DNA of 64,000 nucleotides, taken from the NCBI RefSeq assembly GCF_042731755.1, contig NZ_JBHWLR010000008.1:253594-317593 (forward strand), written 5' to 3'. The notes under the pieces were generated by a model. The model ran no database searches. It worked only from the letters and a program-made list of their open reading frames with translations, and had not been told where the DNA came from. Both the position numbers and the translations under genes were made by a program. Of this stretch, positions 49,205-58,448 are shown piece by piece; the first letter of the stretch is position 1; each line of letters starts with the position of its first letter. Source of the DNA: Promicromonospora sp042731755. GTDB lineage: Bacteria > Actinomycetota > Actinomycetes > Actinomycetales > Cellulomonadaceae.

Positions 49205-49248
49205 TACTGTTTATGGCCTACGCGTTTTAGTGTGGGACGTAAACAGTA
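49205..49248. promoter_or_regulatory. TetR operator in exporter/regulator gap
   Basis: Perfect 9-bp arms TACTGTTTA and TAAACAGTA, 26 bp apart, in the gap between the exporter operon and the TetR gene. TTTACG on the minus strand overlaps one arm and could be the exporter's -35 element. Confidence 0.7.
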
Positions 49249-49305
49249 TGTGGTCAAGAGAGTTTCGGGTCGGATCTCGCGACGCGGCAGGGGAGGATGG
49301 AGCCG

Positions 49306-50169
49306 ATGCACACCGACAACACGTCCGAAGCCGCCGGGCAGGCCCGGGAGCTGCCCGTCGTCGTGCAGCGCCTGTGGGGTGACGCGGCGCCGCGGCGCCG
49401 CGGGCCCAAGCCCGCGCTGTCCGTCGCGCAGATCGTGGACGCCGCCATGGCGCTGGCCGACGCCGAGGGCCTCGCCGCCGTCTCGATGGCGCGGGTCGCG
49501 GAAGCCGTGGGCTACACCCCGATGGCCCTGTACCGGCACGTGTCCGGCAAGGACGAGCTCCTGATCCTGATGTCCGACGCCATGGCCACCGACCTGCCCG
49601 ACGTCCCGATGGAGGCCGGCTGGCGCGCCGGGCTGGAGGTCTGGACCCGGGCGCAGATCGACCTGGCCCTGAGCCGGCCGTGGATGCTCGAGCTCCCGCT
49701 CTCGGCCGCCCCGCCCGGGCCCAACCGGGTGCGCTGGATGGACCAGGCGTTCGGCGTGCTGCGCGAGGTGGACCTGCCCGCGGACGAGAAGCTCGCGATC
49801 GTCGGCCTGCTCGCCCAGCACGTGCTGGGCGAGGCCCGGGTGCACGTCGAGACCCACCGCGCGGCGGTGCAGAAGGTGCGGCGCGAAGCCGGGCTGCCGG
49901 ACAGCACGCCCGAGGCGGAGCTCGACCCCGCCGCGGTCGAGGCGGCCGACCCCTACGCGGACTTCGAGGCGGTGCTCGGCCGGTACGCCGGTCCGACGGA
50001 GTACCCGAACCTGTTCGCTTCGTTCGCGGCCTGGCCGGGGACGGCGGTCGACGCGCCGGCCGACGACGACATCTCCTTCGGCATCACGATCGTGCTCGAC
50101 GGGATCGAGGCCTACCTCCGACGTCGAGGCGCGATCGGCGAGGCCGCGCCCTGCGACGCCACCCCCTGA
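49306..50169 (+). CDS. TetR-family repressor of the ABC exporter
   Basis: About 287 residues. The HTH at about 35-80 is seen as LSVAQIVDAAMALADAEGLAAVSMARVAEAVGYTPMALYRHVSGKDEL, close to TetR itself, with a TetR_C-type ligand domain after it. ATG 49306 leaves GGGAGG 9 nt upstream; ATG 49297 directly abuts that site. Divergent from the exporter operon across a 44-bp inverted repeat, the standard drug-efflux arrangement. Confidence 0.9.
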   Translation: MHTDNTSEAAGQARELPVVVQRLWGDAAPRRRGPKPALSVAQIVDAAMALADAEGLAAVSMARVAEAVGYTPMALYRHVSGKDELLILMSDAMATDLPDVPMEAGWRAGLEVWTRAQIDLALSRPWMLELPLSAAPPGPNRVRWMDQAFGVLREVDLPADEKLAIVGLLAQHVLGEARVHVETHRAAVQKVRREAGLPDSTPEAELDPAAVEAADPYADFEAVLGRYAGPTEYPNLFASFAAWPGTAVDAPADDDISFGITIVLDGIEAYLRRRGAIGEAAPCDATP

Positions 50170-50271
50170 GACCCTCGCGACGGGACCGCAACGGTCCTTG
50201 CGCGACCACAGGCAGCGGATTTCGGACGTCGTGCACAGTCAGGCGGCCGACCGGCGCGGAGTGTCGGTGAC

Positions 50272-50940
50272 GTGAGTCAGAGTGGTGCCGTGACCACTGA
50301 CCACGTGACAGAGACCAGGACGGCGGCGGACGACGACGCCGCCCCGGCCGCGCGCTGCTTCGGCGACGGCGACCCGCTCTACTCCGCCTACCACGACGAC
50401 GAGTGGGGCGTACCCGTGCACGGCGAGCAGGCCCTGCTGGAGCGCATCGCCCTGGAGGGCTTCCAGTCCGGGCTCTCCTGGATCACCGTGCTGCGCAAGC
50501 GCCCGGCGTTCCGCGAGGTCTTCGACGGCTTCGACCCCGAACGTGTCGCGGCGTTCGGGCCGGACGACGTCGAGCGCCTGCTCGGCGACGCCCGCATCAT
50601 CCGGAACCGCATGAAGATCGAGGCCACCGTCGACAACGCGCGCGCGGTGGTCGCGCTGCACGACTCCGGGCGCACGCTCGACGAGCTGATCTGGTCGTTC
50701 GCCCCGGACCCGGCCCTCCAGGTGCGGCACGCCACGTTCGGCGACGTACCGGCGTGGACGGCGGAGTCCAAGGCCCTGAGCAAGGCGCTCAAGAAAGAGG
50801 GCTTCCGGTTCATCGGCCCCACCACGGCGTACGCCGCCATGCAGGCGTGCGGCCTGGTGGACGACCACCTGGCGACGTGCCCGGTGGTGCTCAGCCGGGC
50901 ACGCGCCGAGGACGCCGATTCGGCCGGTTCGGCCGGCTGA
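50272..50940 (+). CDS. tag: DNA-3-methyladenine glycosylase I
   Basis: 222 residues. Removes 3-methyladenine from alkylated DNA. The zinc site is seen as Cys about 29 (RCFGDGDPLYSAYHDDEWG, with His) and the C-terminal VDDHLATC. The EGFQSGLSWITVLRKRPAFREVF core is diagnostic. An N-terminal tail of about 25 residues is unconserved, and GTG 50290 is an alternative start. Monocistronic, convergent with the LLM gene. Confidence 0.93.
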   Translation: MSQSGAVTTDHVTETRTAADDDAAPAARCFGDGDPLYSAYHDDEWGVPVHGEQALLERIALEGFQSGLSWITVLRKRPAFREVFDGFDPERVAAFGPDDVERLLGDARIIRNRMKIEATVDNARAVVALHDSGRTLDELIWSFAPDPALQVRHATFGDVPAWTAESKALSKALKKEGFRFIGPTTAYAAMQACGLVDDHLATCPVVLSRARAEDADSAGSAG

Positions 50941-50943
50941 GGG

Positions 50944-51816
50944 TCACAGGTCGGCGCAGGGCTCCACGACGGGGAGCACGGCGTCGCGCACCCACGCGGC
51001 GAGGGACGTGCCCGGCGGCCGCAGGATCACGGTGTCCACGCCGTGCACGGCGAAGCCCCGCATCTCCTCGACGAACGCGGCGGTGTCGTCCGGGCCGATC
51101 GGGCGCCCGCGGTGCAGCATCGTGACGCGGATGGTCGCGGGGTCGCGTCCGACGTCGTCGCAGTGCCGGTGCAGCACGTCGAGCAGGTGGCGCAGCCGCT
51201 CCGGCGTCTCGGCGAACAGGTTGCACGCGTCCGCGTACTGCGCCACGAGCCGGAGGGTCTTCCGCTCGCCGGAGCCGCCGATCATGATCTCCGGGCCCGA
51301 CAGCGGCGGCGGCGAGCACAGCGTCTCGGCGAGCTGGAAGTGCTTGCCCTCGAACGGGCCGTTCTCCTGCGGGTCGTACATCTGCCGGGCGATCCGGACG
51401 GTCTCCTCGAGCATCTCGAACCGCTCCTTGACCGGCGGGAACGGCACACCGAGTGCCGCGTGCTCCTTGTCGTACCAGGCGGCGCCGATGCCGTAGGTCG
51501 CGCGCCCGCCCGAGACCACGTCGAGCGACGCGACGATCTTGGCCAGCAGCCCCGGATACCGGTATGTCACGCCGGTGACCAGGGCGCCGAGCTGCGCCCG
51601 CTCGGTGACGCCGGCCAGGTAGCCCAGCGTCGTGTACGCCTCCAGCATCGGGTCCGACGCCGGGAAGCCCTGGTGCTCCATCTGGAAGTAGTGGTCCATC
51701 ACGGAGATCCACGAGACGCCGCCGTCGTCCGCGTACCGGGCGGCGTCCGCCAGCTCGGTCCGCATCCGGGCGGGCTCCATCGAGTCGAAACGCATGAAGT
51801 GGGTGCCGATTCGCAT
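50944..51816 (-). CDS. LLM-class F420-dependent oxidoreductase
   Basis: 290-residue luciferase-like barrel. Family marks are LGALVTGVTYRYPGLLAKIVASLDVVSGGRATYGIGAAWY (the SxGR signature) and EIMIGGSGERKTLRLVAQYADACN. In actinobacteria such enzymes generally use F420 rather than FMN (established for the group). Substrate unknown. The divergent or upstream TetR gene at 51875-52495 is on the same strand and may be cotranscribed with it. Confidence 0.9.
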   Translation of the reverse strand: MRIGTHFMRFDSMEPARMRTELADAARYADDGGVSWISVMDHYFQMEHQGFPASDPMLEAYTTLGYLAGVTERAQLGALVTGVTYRYPGLLAKIVASLDVVSGGRATYGIGAAWYDKEHAALGVPFPPVKERFEMLEETVRIARQMYDPQENGPFEGKHFQLAETLCSPPPLSGPEIMIGGSGERKTLRLVAQYADACNLFAETPERLRHLLDVLHRHCDDVGRDPATIRVTMLHRGRPIGPDDTAAFVEEMRGFAVHGVDTVILRPPGTSLAAWVRDAVLPVVEPCADL

Positions 51817-51874
51817 GCCTCGATCCTCCTCCGCGGGCGCGGGGCGTCAAGCGCGGGGCGTGGAGCGTGGAGCG

Positions 51875-52495
51875 TCAGACGCCGGTGGGGGCCAGCTCCT
51901 CGGCACGGCCCAGGACGCACGCCACGAGCCAGGTGATCGACTCGGCCGTCTCCCGCGGGGACGCCGTGGGCTGCATGACGTGGCTCAACGCGGACCGCAC
52001 CACGATGTCGATGACCGCCGCGATCCGCTCCGGCCCCAGGTCGATCTCGTACTGGTCCACGCGGTCCTGGACGACCACCTTCACGGTGCCGAGCAGCGCC
52101 TCCGAGTGCGTGGTGAGCAGCGGCAGCAGCTCGGTGTCGGCACCGTGGGTCGCCGAGACCACCGCCCGCAGCAGCGCGTTCCCCTCGGCGAACGTGAGCG
52201 TGCTCTCCACCGCGTCGCGGATCGCGGGCAGCAGGTCGTCAGGATGCCGGTCGAAGGCCTCGGCGATCCGGAAGATGAACTTCGCGGACTCGGTGAGCAC
52301 CATCGCCTCGGCCAGGTCGTCGCGGCTCCCGACGGCGTTGTAGACCGTCTGGCGGCTCACGCCGGCCTCGGTCGCGAGGCGGCCCATCGTGACCTTGGAC
52401 CAGCCGTCGGCACAGGTCAGACGCGTGGCAGCACCGATGATCCGATTCCGGTTGGAGATCGGGTCGTCGTCGTTCCCGGCGGTCGCCTCGGCCAT
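51875..52495 (-). CDS. TetR-family transcriptional regulator
   Basis: 206 residues. HTH at about 17-62 (IIGAATRLTCADGWSKVTMGRLATEAGVSRQTVYNAVGSRDDL), helical ligand domain after. The gap upstream holds 10-bp inverted arms (52511-52566), likely its operator. Its target may be the LLM oxidoreductase downstream on the same strand. Ligand unknown. Confidence 0.88.
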   Translation of the reverse strand: MAEATAGNDDDPISNRNRIIGAATRLTCADGWSKVTMGRLATEAGVSRQTVYNAVGSRDDLAEAMVLTESAKFIFRIAEAFDRHPDDLLPAIRDAVESTLTFAEGNALLRAVVSATHGADTELLPLLTTHSEALLGTVKVVVQDRVDQYEIDLGPERIAAVIDIVVRSALSHVMQPTASPRETAESITWLVACVLGRAEELAPTGV

Positions 52496-52510
52496 GGCCC
52501 GATCCTAGGC

Positions 52511-52566
52511 AACGGGTGAACTTTCGGGCTGATCGGGCGTCCCCGACACGACATATTTCACCCGTT
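52511..52566. promoter_or_regulatory. Widely spaced inverted repeat before TetR gene
   Basis: Perfect 10-bp arms AACGGGTGAA and TTCACCCGTT, 36 bp apart, between the TetR gene (start 52495) and the divergent NYN gene (start 52645). Could be two half-operators or a hairpin. Confidence 0.5.
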
Positions 52567-52644
52567 CTTCATTTCGCCCTGCGGAGCGGCGGCCCGGTGC
52601 GGCTCCGCCACCCCCCGCGCCGGTAACCCCCTAGAGTGGCGGGC

Positions 52645-53916
52645 ATGGACCAAGAGGAACGCCTGGCAGTCTTCATCGACTACGAGAACCTGGCGCTCGG
52701 CGCCCGGGAGCACCTGGGCGGGATGCAGTTCGACTTCGGCCCGATCGCCGACGCGCTCGCCGTGCGTGGCCGGGTGGTCGCGCGCCGGGCGTACGCCGAC
52801 TGGTCGTACTTCGACGAGGACCGGCGCATGCTCACGCGCCACCAGGTCGAGCTCATCGAGATGACGCAGCGCATGGGGGCCTCCCGCAAGAACGCCGCCG
52901 ACATCAAGATGGTGGTCGACGCCATCGAGATGGCCTTCGAGCGCGACTACATCTCCACGTTCGTCATGTGCACGGGCGACAGCGACTTCTCGCCGCTGGT
53001 CCACAAGCTGCGCGAGCTGAACAAGCGCGTCATCGGCGTGGGCGTCGAGAAGTCGACGTCGCGTCTGCTGCCGGCCGCGTGCGACGAGTTCCTCTTCTAC
53101 GACCGCCTCGAGGGCGTCGAGGTGCCCGACGAGGACCAGGGCGCCCCCGCCCCGAAGCGCGGCTCGCGCACCCGCAAGACGAGCACGACGGAGCGGGCCG
53201 CCGCGCAGAAGGCGCCCGCCGCCTCGCGCCGCGCCAAGGCCGCCGAGGCGGTCGCGGAGGCCGTCGCCGGGGCGACGTCGCCCGAGGCCGCGGCCGAGCC
53301 GGAGGCGCCGGCCGAGCCCGAGGCGAAGCCCGCGACCCGCCGGCGCAAGAAGGCGGAGCCCGCGCCGGCCCCCGTCGACGTCGCACCCGAGGCCGAGCCG
53401 GACGTCGACGTCACCGAGCAGGACGACGCCCCGGCGTCGGACGACGTGCCTATGGAGGTACGCGTGGCGCAGACCCTCGGCGACCTCCAGTCCTCGACCA
53501 GCGGCCCCGTCACGGCGTCCGCCCTCAAGCGGACGCTGCTGCGCAAGGACGCCACCTTCAGCGAGTCGGACTACGGCTTCCGCACGTTCGGCGAGTTCCT
53601 GCGGTTCCTCGCGGACCGCGGGTTCGTCGAGCTGGCGCCGGGCCCGTCGGCGGGCGACCCCGAGGTGTCGCTCCCGGAGCAGGGCGACACCGACGCGGCG
53701 TTCGCGCTGCTGCGCGACGTCGTGCAGGAGTCGAACGGCTCGGCCGCCCTGTCGGGGCTGAAGAACGCCGTGCGCAAGCGGCGCCCGGACTTCTCCGAGA
53801 AGGCGCTCGGCTTCCGCGGGTTCCTCCAGTTCGCGAAGGCGGCGGAGGCGGCGGGCACGGTGTCGCTGGCCTGGGACGACGACGCGGACGACTACCTCGT
53901 GACCGCCACCTCCTGA
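52645..53916 (+). CDS. NYN-domain ribonuclease with two OST-HTH/LOTUS domains
   Basis: 423 residues. NYN (PIN-like) nuclease domain about 1-150: AVFIDYENLALG (first Asp), KMVVDAIEMAF, and CTGDSDFSPLVHKLRE (GDSDF acidic site). A charged Ala/Glu/Lys/Pro linker (about 155-270) leads to two OST-HTH modules, VRVAQTLGDLQSSTSGPVTAS and DTDAAFALLRDVVQESNGSAA, each ending with a GFRxFxxF-type helix. The architecture echoes eukaryotic MARF1/limkain RNA-silencing nucleases. Target RNA unknown. Confidence 0.88.
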   Translation: MDQEERLAVFIDYENLALGAREHLGGMQFDFGPIADALAVRGRVVARRAYADWSYFDEDRRMLTRHQVELIEMTQRMGASRKNAADIKMVVDAIEMAFERDYISTFVMCTGDSDFSPLVHKLRELNKRVIGVGVEKSTSRLLPAACDEFLFYDRLEGVEVPDEDQGAPAPKRGSRTRKTSTTERAAAQKAPAASRRAKAAEAVAEAVAGATSPEAAAEPEAPAEPEAKPATRRRKKAEPAPAPVDVAPEAEPDVDVTEQDDAPASDDVPMEVRVAQTLGDLQSSTSGPVTASALKRTLLRKDATFSESDYGFRTFGEFLRFLADRGFVELAPGPSAGDPEVSLPEQGDTDAAFALLRDVVQESNGSAALSGLKNAVRKRRPDFSEKALGFRGFLQFAKAAEAAGTVSLAWDDDADDYLVTATS

Positions 53917-53929
53917 GCCTGCACGGGGC

Positions 53930-55045
53930 CTAGGCCCCGTCCCCGTCGTCGAGCACGCCCGGCACGGTCGCGAGGCGGCGGGCGAGCTCGTCCCCGTCCC
54001 GGCCCGCGACGGTCGGCACCTGGTCGGTAGTCGGCCCCGGCGTGGAGCCGGGCGCCGTCGCCGGCCCGGCGTGCGACCCGTTCCCTACGTGCGGGGCGTT
54101 CCCGGCGAGCACCTGCTGGCCGCCGGTGAGCTGCCGGATCGCGACGACCCGCACCCGGTCGGGGCGGCGGCGCGCGACGTCCTCGTAGATCTCGACGTCG
54201 TGCTGGCCGTCGTCACCGATGAGCACCCAGCGCACGTGCGGGAACCACGACATGAGCAGGTCGAGGCTCGCGCGCTTGTGGGCCTGGCCGCTGCGGAACC
54301 ACCCGGTGAGGGTCGGCCCCCAGTCGGTCAGCAGCAGCGGGCCCGGCGGGTAGGCGTGCCGCGAGAGGAACGCACGCAGGGTGCCGGCGGTGTTCCACGC
54401 GCCGGTCGAGAGGTAGAAGAAGGGCGCGTCCGGGTGTGTCCGCTGGAGCGTGCGGTACAGCTCGGGCATGCCCGGCACGGCGCGCCGCGCGCTGGAGTGC
54501 CGCACGAACGTGTTCCACGCCGCGAGCAGCGGCCGGGGCACGGCGGTCACCATGGTCGTGTCGTCGATGTCGCTGACGACGCCGGTCCGCGGGCGCTCGT
54601 CGAGCACCCGGAGCGGGGCCTCGGCCTCGGCCGGTTCCGGCCCGTCGAGGCAGGTCAGCAGGGCGGTGTGCCAGCCGTCGCACAGCGGGGCGTCCACCGG
54701 GTGCTCGACGTCGACGTAGCCGGCCCGGTCGCTCGTCACCTCGGACGTGCCGCCGCCCACCTGGAGCCGCACCCTGCGGTGGGGCGCCGGCACGGTGAGG
54801 AAGTGCCGGAACCCGCGCCGTCCGGCCCGCAGGGCGTCGCGGTTCGGGGTGCCGGGCCGCTGCGGGGAGAGCACCACACGGGCGAGCACCCGGACCTTGT
54901 CCGGCGTGCCGTACCCGGCGTAGGCCTCCAGGCGGGGGCGCCAGCCCGCACGGACCAGCACCCACCCCGCCGCGGCGTAGAGGTGGTCCTCCACGACCGC
55001 GGCGAGGTGCGGGCGCTGCGAGGGGTGCGGGGTCGGAGTGGCCAT
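53930..55045 (-). CDS. App1-family phosphatase domain protein (DUF2183)
   Basis: 371 residues. HAD-like catalytic motif VVSDIDDTTMVT (DxDxT), then FFYLSTGAWNTAGTLRAFL and VLIGDDGQHDVEIYEDVA. In yeast, App1 is a phosphatidate phosphatase; bacterial members probably act on lipids or related phosphates (inference). The first 130 residues form a beta-rich accessory domain; the tail (about 310-371) is Pro/Gly-rich. Start ATG 55045. It follows the sugar-transporter operon by 17 bp on the same strand and may be its last gene. Confidence 0.85.
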   Translation of the reverse strand: MATPTPHPSQRPHLAAVVEDHLYAAAGWVLVRAGWRPRLEAYAGYGTPDKVRVLARVVLSPQRPGTPNRDALRAGRRGFRHFLTVPAPHRRVRLQVGGGTSEVTSDRAGYVDVEHPVDAPLCDGWHTALLTCLDGPEPAEAEAPLRVLDERPRTGVVSDIDDTTMVTAVPRPLLAAWNTFVRHSSARRAVPGMPELYRTLQRTHPDAPFFYLSTGAWNTAGTLRAFLSRHAYPPGPLLLTDWGPTLTGWFRSGQAHKRASLDLLMSWFPHVRWVLIGDDGQHDVEIYEDVARRRPDRVRVVAIRQLTGGQQVLAGNAPHVGNGSHAGPATAPGSTPGPTTDQVPTVAGRDGDELARRLATVPGVLDDGDGA

Positions 55046-55062
55046 CACCCGATTGTTGCCTA

Positions 55063-55974
55063 CTACTGACCGCCCATGCCCGTGGTCGCGACACCCTGGA
55101 CGATGCGGCGCTGGAACAGCATGAACACCACGAGCAGGGGCAGTGCCGCGATCATCGCGGACGCCATGTTCTGCGCGAACTGCACGCCGTAGGCGTTCTT
55201 CACGGTGGACAGGCCGACCGGCAGCGTCATGAACTGCGGGTCGGTGGTGACGATGAACGGCCACAGGAAGTTGTTCCACGCCCCGATGAACACGAAGATC
55301 GCCACGGCCACCAGGATCGACCGCGAGAGCGGCAGCACGATGGTCCAGAACAGCCGCCAGGTGCCCGCCCCGTCGATGCGGGCGGCGTCGAGCAGCTCGC
55401 TGGGGATGGCGTCGAAGAAGCGCTTGAGGATGAACACCATCACGGGCGCCACGACCTGCGGCAGCACGATGCCGGCGAACGTGTCCACGAGGCCCATGAC
55501 CTGCATCTGCCGGAACAGCGGCACGATGAGGATCTGCCCGGGCATCATGATCGACGCGATGGTGAGCCACTGGAGCAGGCTCCGGCCCTTGAACACCGTC
55601 TGCGAGAACGCGAAGGCGGCCATCGCGGAGATCAGCACGGTCAGGAGGGTGACCAGCCCGGCGACGACGAGGCTGTTCCACATCCAGATGAGCAGGTCGC
55701 TGTTGCTGAGCACCTGCTGGTAGGCGTCGAGCGTCCAGCCCATGGTGGGCCACCACGACGCCGGCAGCGCGGCCTCGGCCTCGTGCTTGAAGCTGGTGAC
55801 CGCGCCCCAGGCCACGGGGAGCAGCCAGAGGGCGGCGAGGACGACGAGGGCGGCGAGGGCACCGATGCGCACCCACGGCGAGGGCCCGATCGTCAGCTTG
55901 GTGAGGGCCCGGTTCTCGGCGCGCTCCAGCTGCGCCTTGGTCCGGCGGTCGGCGACCAGTTCGGCGACGGACAC
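55063..55974 (-). CDS. Sugar ABC transporter permease, MalG type (second island)
   Basis: 303 residues, six helices plus a charged N-tail. The EAA loop is LDAARIDGAGTWRLFWTIVLP. It overlaps no gene but starts 1 bp from the MalF-type gene end, so the two are coupled. Specificity should follow the GH2 enzyme at 59672. Confidence 0.92.
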   Translation of the reverse strand: MSVAELVADRRTKAQLERAENRALTKLTIGPSPWVRIGALAALVVLAALWLLPVAWGAVTSFKHEAEAALPASWWPTMGWTLDAYQQVLSNSDLLIWMWNSLVVAGLVTLLTVLISAMAAFAFSQTVFKGRSLLQWLTIASIMMPGQILIVPLFRQMQVMGLVDTFAGIVLPQVVAPVMVFILKRFFDAIPSELLDAARIDGAGTWRLFWTIVLPLSRSILVAVAIFVFIGAWNNFLWPFIVTTDPQFMTLPVGLSTVKNAYGVQFAQNMASAMIAALPLLVVFMLFQRRIVQGVATTGMGGQ

Positions 55975-55975
55975 G

Positions 55976-56950
55976 TCAGGCCTCCTTCCTGGACGGCAGG
56001 AGCCGCACCAGCGCGAACACGAGAATCAGAGCGAAGAACACGTACGAGATCGCGGAGGCGTACCCGAGCCGGTAGTTGGTGAAACCGGTGTCGTAGACGT
56101 ACTCCAGGATCGGTCGCGTGCTGCCGTTCGGGCCGCCCGCGGTGAGCAGGTAGATCTGGTCGAACACCTTGAGCGACGCGAGGAGCTGCAGCACCACGAT
56201 GACGCCGGTGATGTTGCGCAGCTGCGGCAGGGTGATGGAGAAGAGCCGGCGCCAGCCGCCCGCGCCGTCGATGGTCGCGGCCTCGTACTGCTGCTGGGGG
56301 ATCCCCTGCAGGGCAGCCAGGTAGAGCAGGAAGTTGAACCCGACGGTCCACCAGACGGTGACGGCGGCGATGGAGAACATCGCCACGTTCTCGTCGGTGA
56401 GCCAGCCCACGGGCTGGAGCCCGAGCGCGGCGAACCACGTGTCGAGCAGGCCGATGTCGGGCTGGAACAGCCAGCTGCTCAGCGCGGACACGACGGCGCT
56501 GGTCAGCAGGTAGGGCGCGAAGAACGACATGCGCCACACCCACTGGCCGGGCAGGCCGGTGTGCACGAGCAGCGCCATCACCAGGGCGACGACCACCAGC
56601 GGGACGGTGCTGAGCACCGTGAACCAGACGGTGTGCCACAGCGTCTGCCAGACCTGGGGGTCGCTGAAGGCCTCGGCGTAGTTGGCGAAGCCGATGAACT
56701 CGGAACCGGTGCCCGTGAGGCTCTGGTTCGTGAAGCTCATCCACAGGCCGTACAGCGTCGGCAGCAGCAGGAACAGGCCGGTCGCCACCGCGAACGGCGC
56801 GACGAACAGGTAGCCGGACTTGTCCCGCGCGCGCAGGGACTTGCCGGTGGAGGCGGTGCGGGTACCGGACCCGGACCGCCCGGTGGATTTCCGCGAGTCG
56901 GGCAGGGCCCGCCCGGGGGGCGCCGTGACGCCGGCGTTCGAGACAGTCAT
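55976..56950 (-). CDS. Sugar ABC transporter permease, MalF type (second island)
   Basis: 324 residues. A Ser/Arg/Gly-rich cytoplasmic tail (about 1-42) precedes six helices (first: YLFVAPFAVATGLFLLLPTLYG). EAA loop YEAATIDGAGGWRRLFSITLP. Lies 14 bp after the binding-protein gene in the operon. Confidence 0.92.
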   Translation of the reverse strand: MTVSNAGVTAPPGRALPDSRKSTGRSGSGTRTASTGKSLRARDKSGYLFVAPFAVATGLFLLLPTLYGLWMSFTNQSLTGTGSEFIGFANYAEAFSDPQVWQTLWHTVWFTVLSTVPLVVVALVMALLVHTGLPGQWVWRMSFFAPYLLTSAVVSALSSWLFQPDIGLLDTWFAALGLQPVGWLTDENVAMFSIAAVTVWWTVGFNFLLYLAALQGIPQQQYEAATIDGAGGWRRLFSITLPQLRNITGVIVVLQLLASLKVFDQIYLLTAGGPNGSTRPILEYVYDTGFTNYRLGYASAISYVFFALILVFALVRLLPSRKEA

Positions 56951-56964
56951 CGTCGTCCTCTCGA

Positions 56965-58368
56965 TCAGGCGGGGTTGGGCTGGGAGAGGAACCGGTCCAT
57001 CTCGCTCAGCATGCGGGTCACGGCGGTGCGCGCCGGGGCCTTGCCGGCCAGGGTGTCCGTCATGGCGTCGGCCATGCGCGTCTGGAAGTCGCTGCCGCCG
57101 CCCGTGAACCAGGCGTCGGGGTCGAAGACGGCGACCTCGGCCGCGGGCGCGTAGTCGCGCTGCGGGGTGAGCTCCTGGTACGCGGGCTCCTGCACGATGG
57201 GCTGGTAGGCCGGGATGTGTCCGGCCGAGGCCCAGGTCAGGCCCTCCTTGAGGAGGCCCGCGAGCACGCGGTAGGTCGCCTCGCGCTTGGCCGGGTTCGG
57301 CGTGCCCTGCTTGGGCAGCACGAACGCGTGCGAGTCGGCGTAGTTGGCCGGGGTGTCGAAGATCGCCGGGAACTGCGTGGCCCCGACGTCGGGGTTGGCG
57401 CCCTGGAACATCGGCAGGTCCCACTCGCCGGCGAACATCAGCCCGGTGCGGTTCGACATGAAGCGGCCGGACGCGGCGTTGCCGTCCTGGTTCTTCGCGG
57501 CGACCTTGCCGTCGACCATCGCCTGGAGGAACTCGAAGACCTCGGCCGCGGCCTCCTCGTCGAGCGCGGCGGGGCGGCCCGGCGTGAGCTCGTAGCCGCC
57601 GCCGTTCTGGGAGTACAGGCCCCAGAACATGCGCCAGCAGCCCGCGGGGTCGCGCTGGTAGCCCCAGCTGACGCCCGTCTCGCCCGTGACCTCGGCCATC
57701 GCGCGCCCGGCCTCCAGGAAGCGGTCGGCGCCGGCGACGGCCGCCAGGTCCAGCTTGCCGTCGGCACCCGCGAGGCCGGCCTGCTGGACGATGTCGGGGT
57801 TGTGGAACGCGATGTACGGGTGGGTGTCCAGCGGCAGGGCGTAGAGCTGGCCCTCGAACTGGGCCTTCTGCCACACGGCCGGGGCGAAGTCGGCCTCGGT
57901 GATCCCCAGCTCGGCGAGCGCGTCGAGGTCGAACGGCTCCAGGAGCCCGCCCGGTGCGTACCCGGCCAGCCGCGACATGTGCATGACGGCTGCCTCCGGC
58001 GGTCGCCCGCCGGACGACGCCATCGCCAGCTTCGTGTAGTACGGCGGCCCCCAGGCGAGGGTCGTGGTCTCGACGCCGATGTCCGGGTTGGCCGCGGCGA
58101 CCACACCCGCCATCTTCTGCATGAGGGCGCCGTCACCGCCGGAGAAGAGGTCCCAGACCATCACCGAGGTCTTGCCCGCGCCGGAGGCGCTGGGGGTGGC
58201 GCAGCCCGCGAGCGCGCCACCGAGCGCGACCCCGCCGGCCCCGACGAGGGCCGCGCGGAGCAGATCTCGCCTGCTCAGCCCTCCGGAACTACCCACGAGA
58301 CTGCGGGTTCTCGACGCAGCCGCGGGGCTTCCTTGGCCCGGGATGCCACGTCCTCGTACTACGGTCAT
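56965..58368 (-). CDS. Sugar ABC transporter binding protein, Tat lipoprotein
   Basis: About 467 residues. A twin-arginine signal with lipobox is visible: SRRDLLRAALVGAGGVALGG then LAGC, so it is exported folded by Tat and lipidated. Family-1 solute-binding fold: VMVWDLFSGGDGALMQKMAGVV and WDLPMFQGANPDVGATQFP. ATG 58368 has GGAGG 6 nt upstream; ATG 58371 is also possible. Two CAACGTTG operators lie 17-41 bp before it. First gene of the import operon; no ATPase gene nearby. Confidence 0.9.
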   Translation of the reverse strand: MTVVRGRGIPGQGSPAAASRTRSLVGSSGGLSRRDLLRAALVGAGGVALGGALAGCATPSASGAGKTSVMVWDLFSGGDGALMQKMAGVVAAANPDIGVETTTLAWGPPYYTKLAMASSGGRPPEAAVMHMSRLAGYAPGGLLEPFDLDALAELGITEADFAPAVWQKAQFEGQLYALPLDTHPYIAFHNPDIVQQAGLAGADGKLDLAAVAGADRFLEAGRAMAEVTGETGVSWGYQRDPAGCWRMFWGLYSQNGGGYELTPGRPAALDEEAAAEVFEFLQAMVDGKVAAKNQDGNAASGRFMSNRTGLMFAGEWDLPMFQGANPDVGATQFPAIFDTPANYADSHAFVLPKQGTPNPAKREATYRVLAGLLKEGLTWASAGHIPAYQPIVQEPAYQELTPQRDYAPAAEVAVFDPDAWFTGGGSDFQTRMADAMTDTLAGKAPARTAVTRMLSEMDRFLSQPNPA

Positions 58369-58384
58369 CATCGACCTCCAATGG

Positions 58385-58409
58385 TGCAACGTTGCGCTCC
58401 AACGTTGGA
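58385..58409. promoter_or_regulatory. Two LacI operators in transporter/lacI gap
   Basis: TGCAACGTTGCG (58385-58396) and the perfect palindrome TCCAACGTTGGA (58398-58409), nearly adjacent, between the divergent transporter and LacI genes. They share the CAACGTTG core with the site before the GH2 gene. Confidence 0.75.
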
Positions 58410-58448
58410 TCACGATGGACTAGGACGGGCGTCCAGTCAAGAGGGCAC

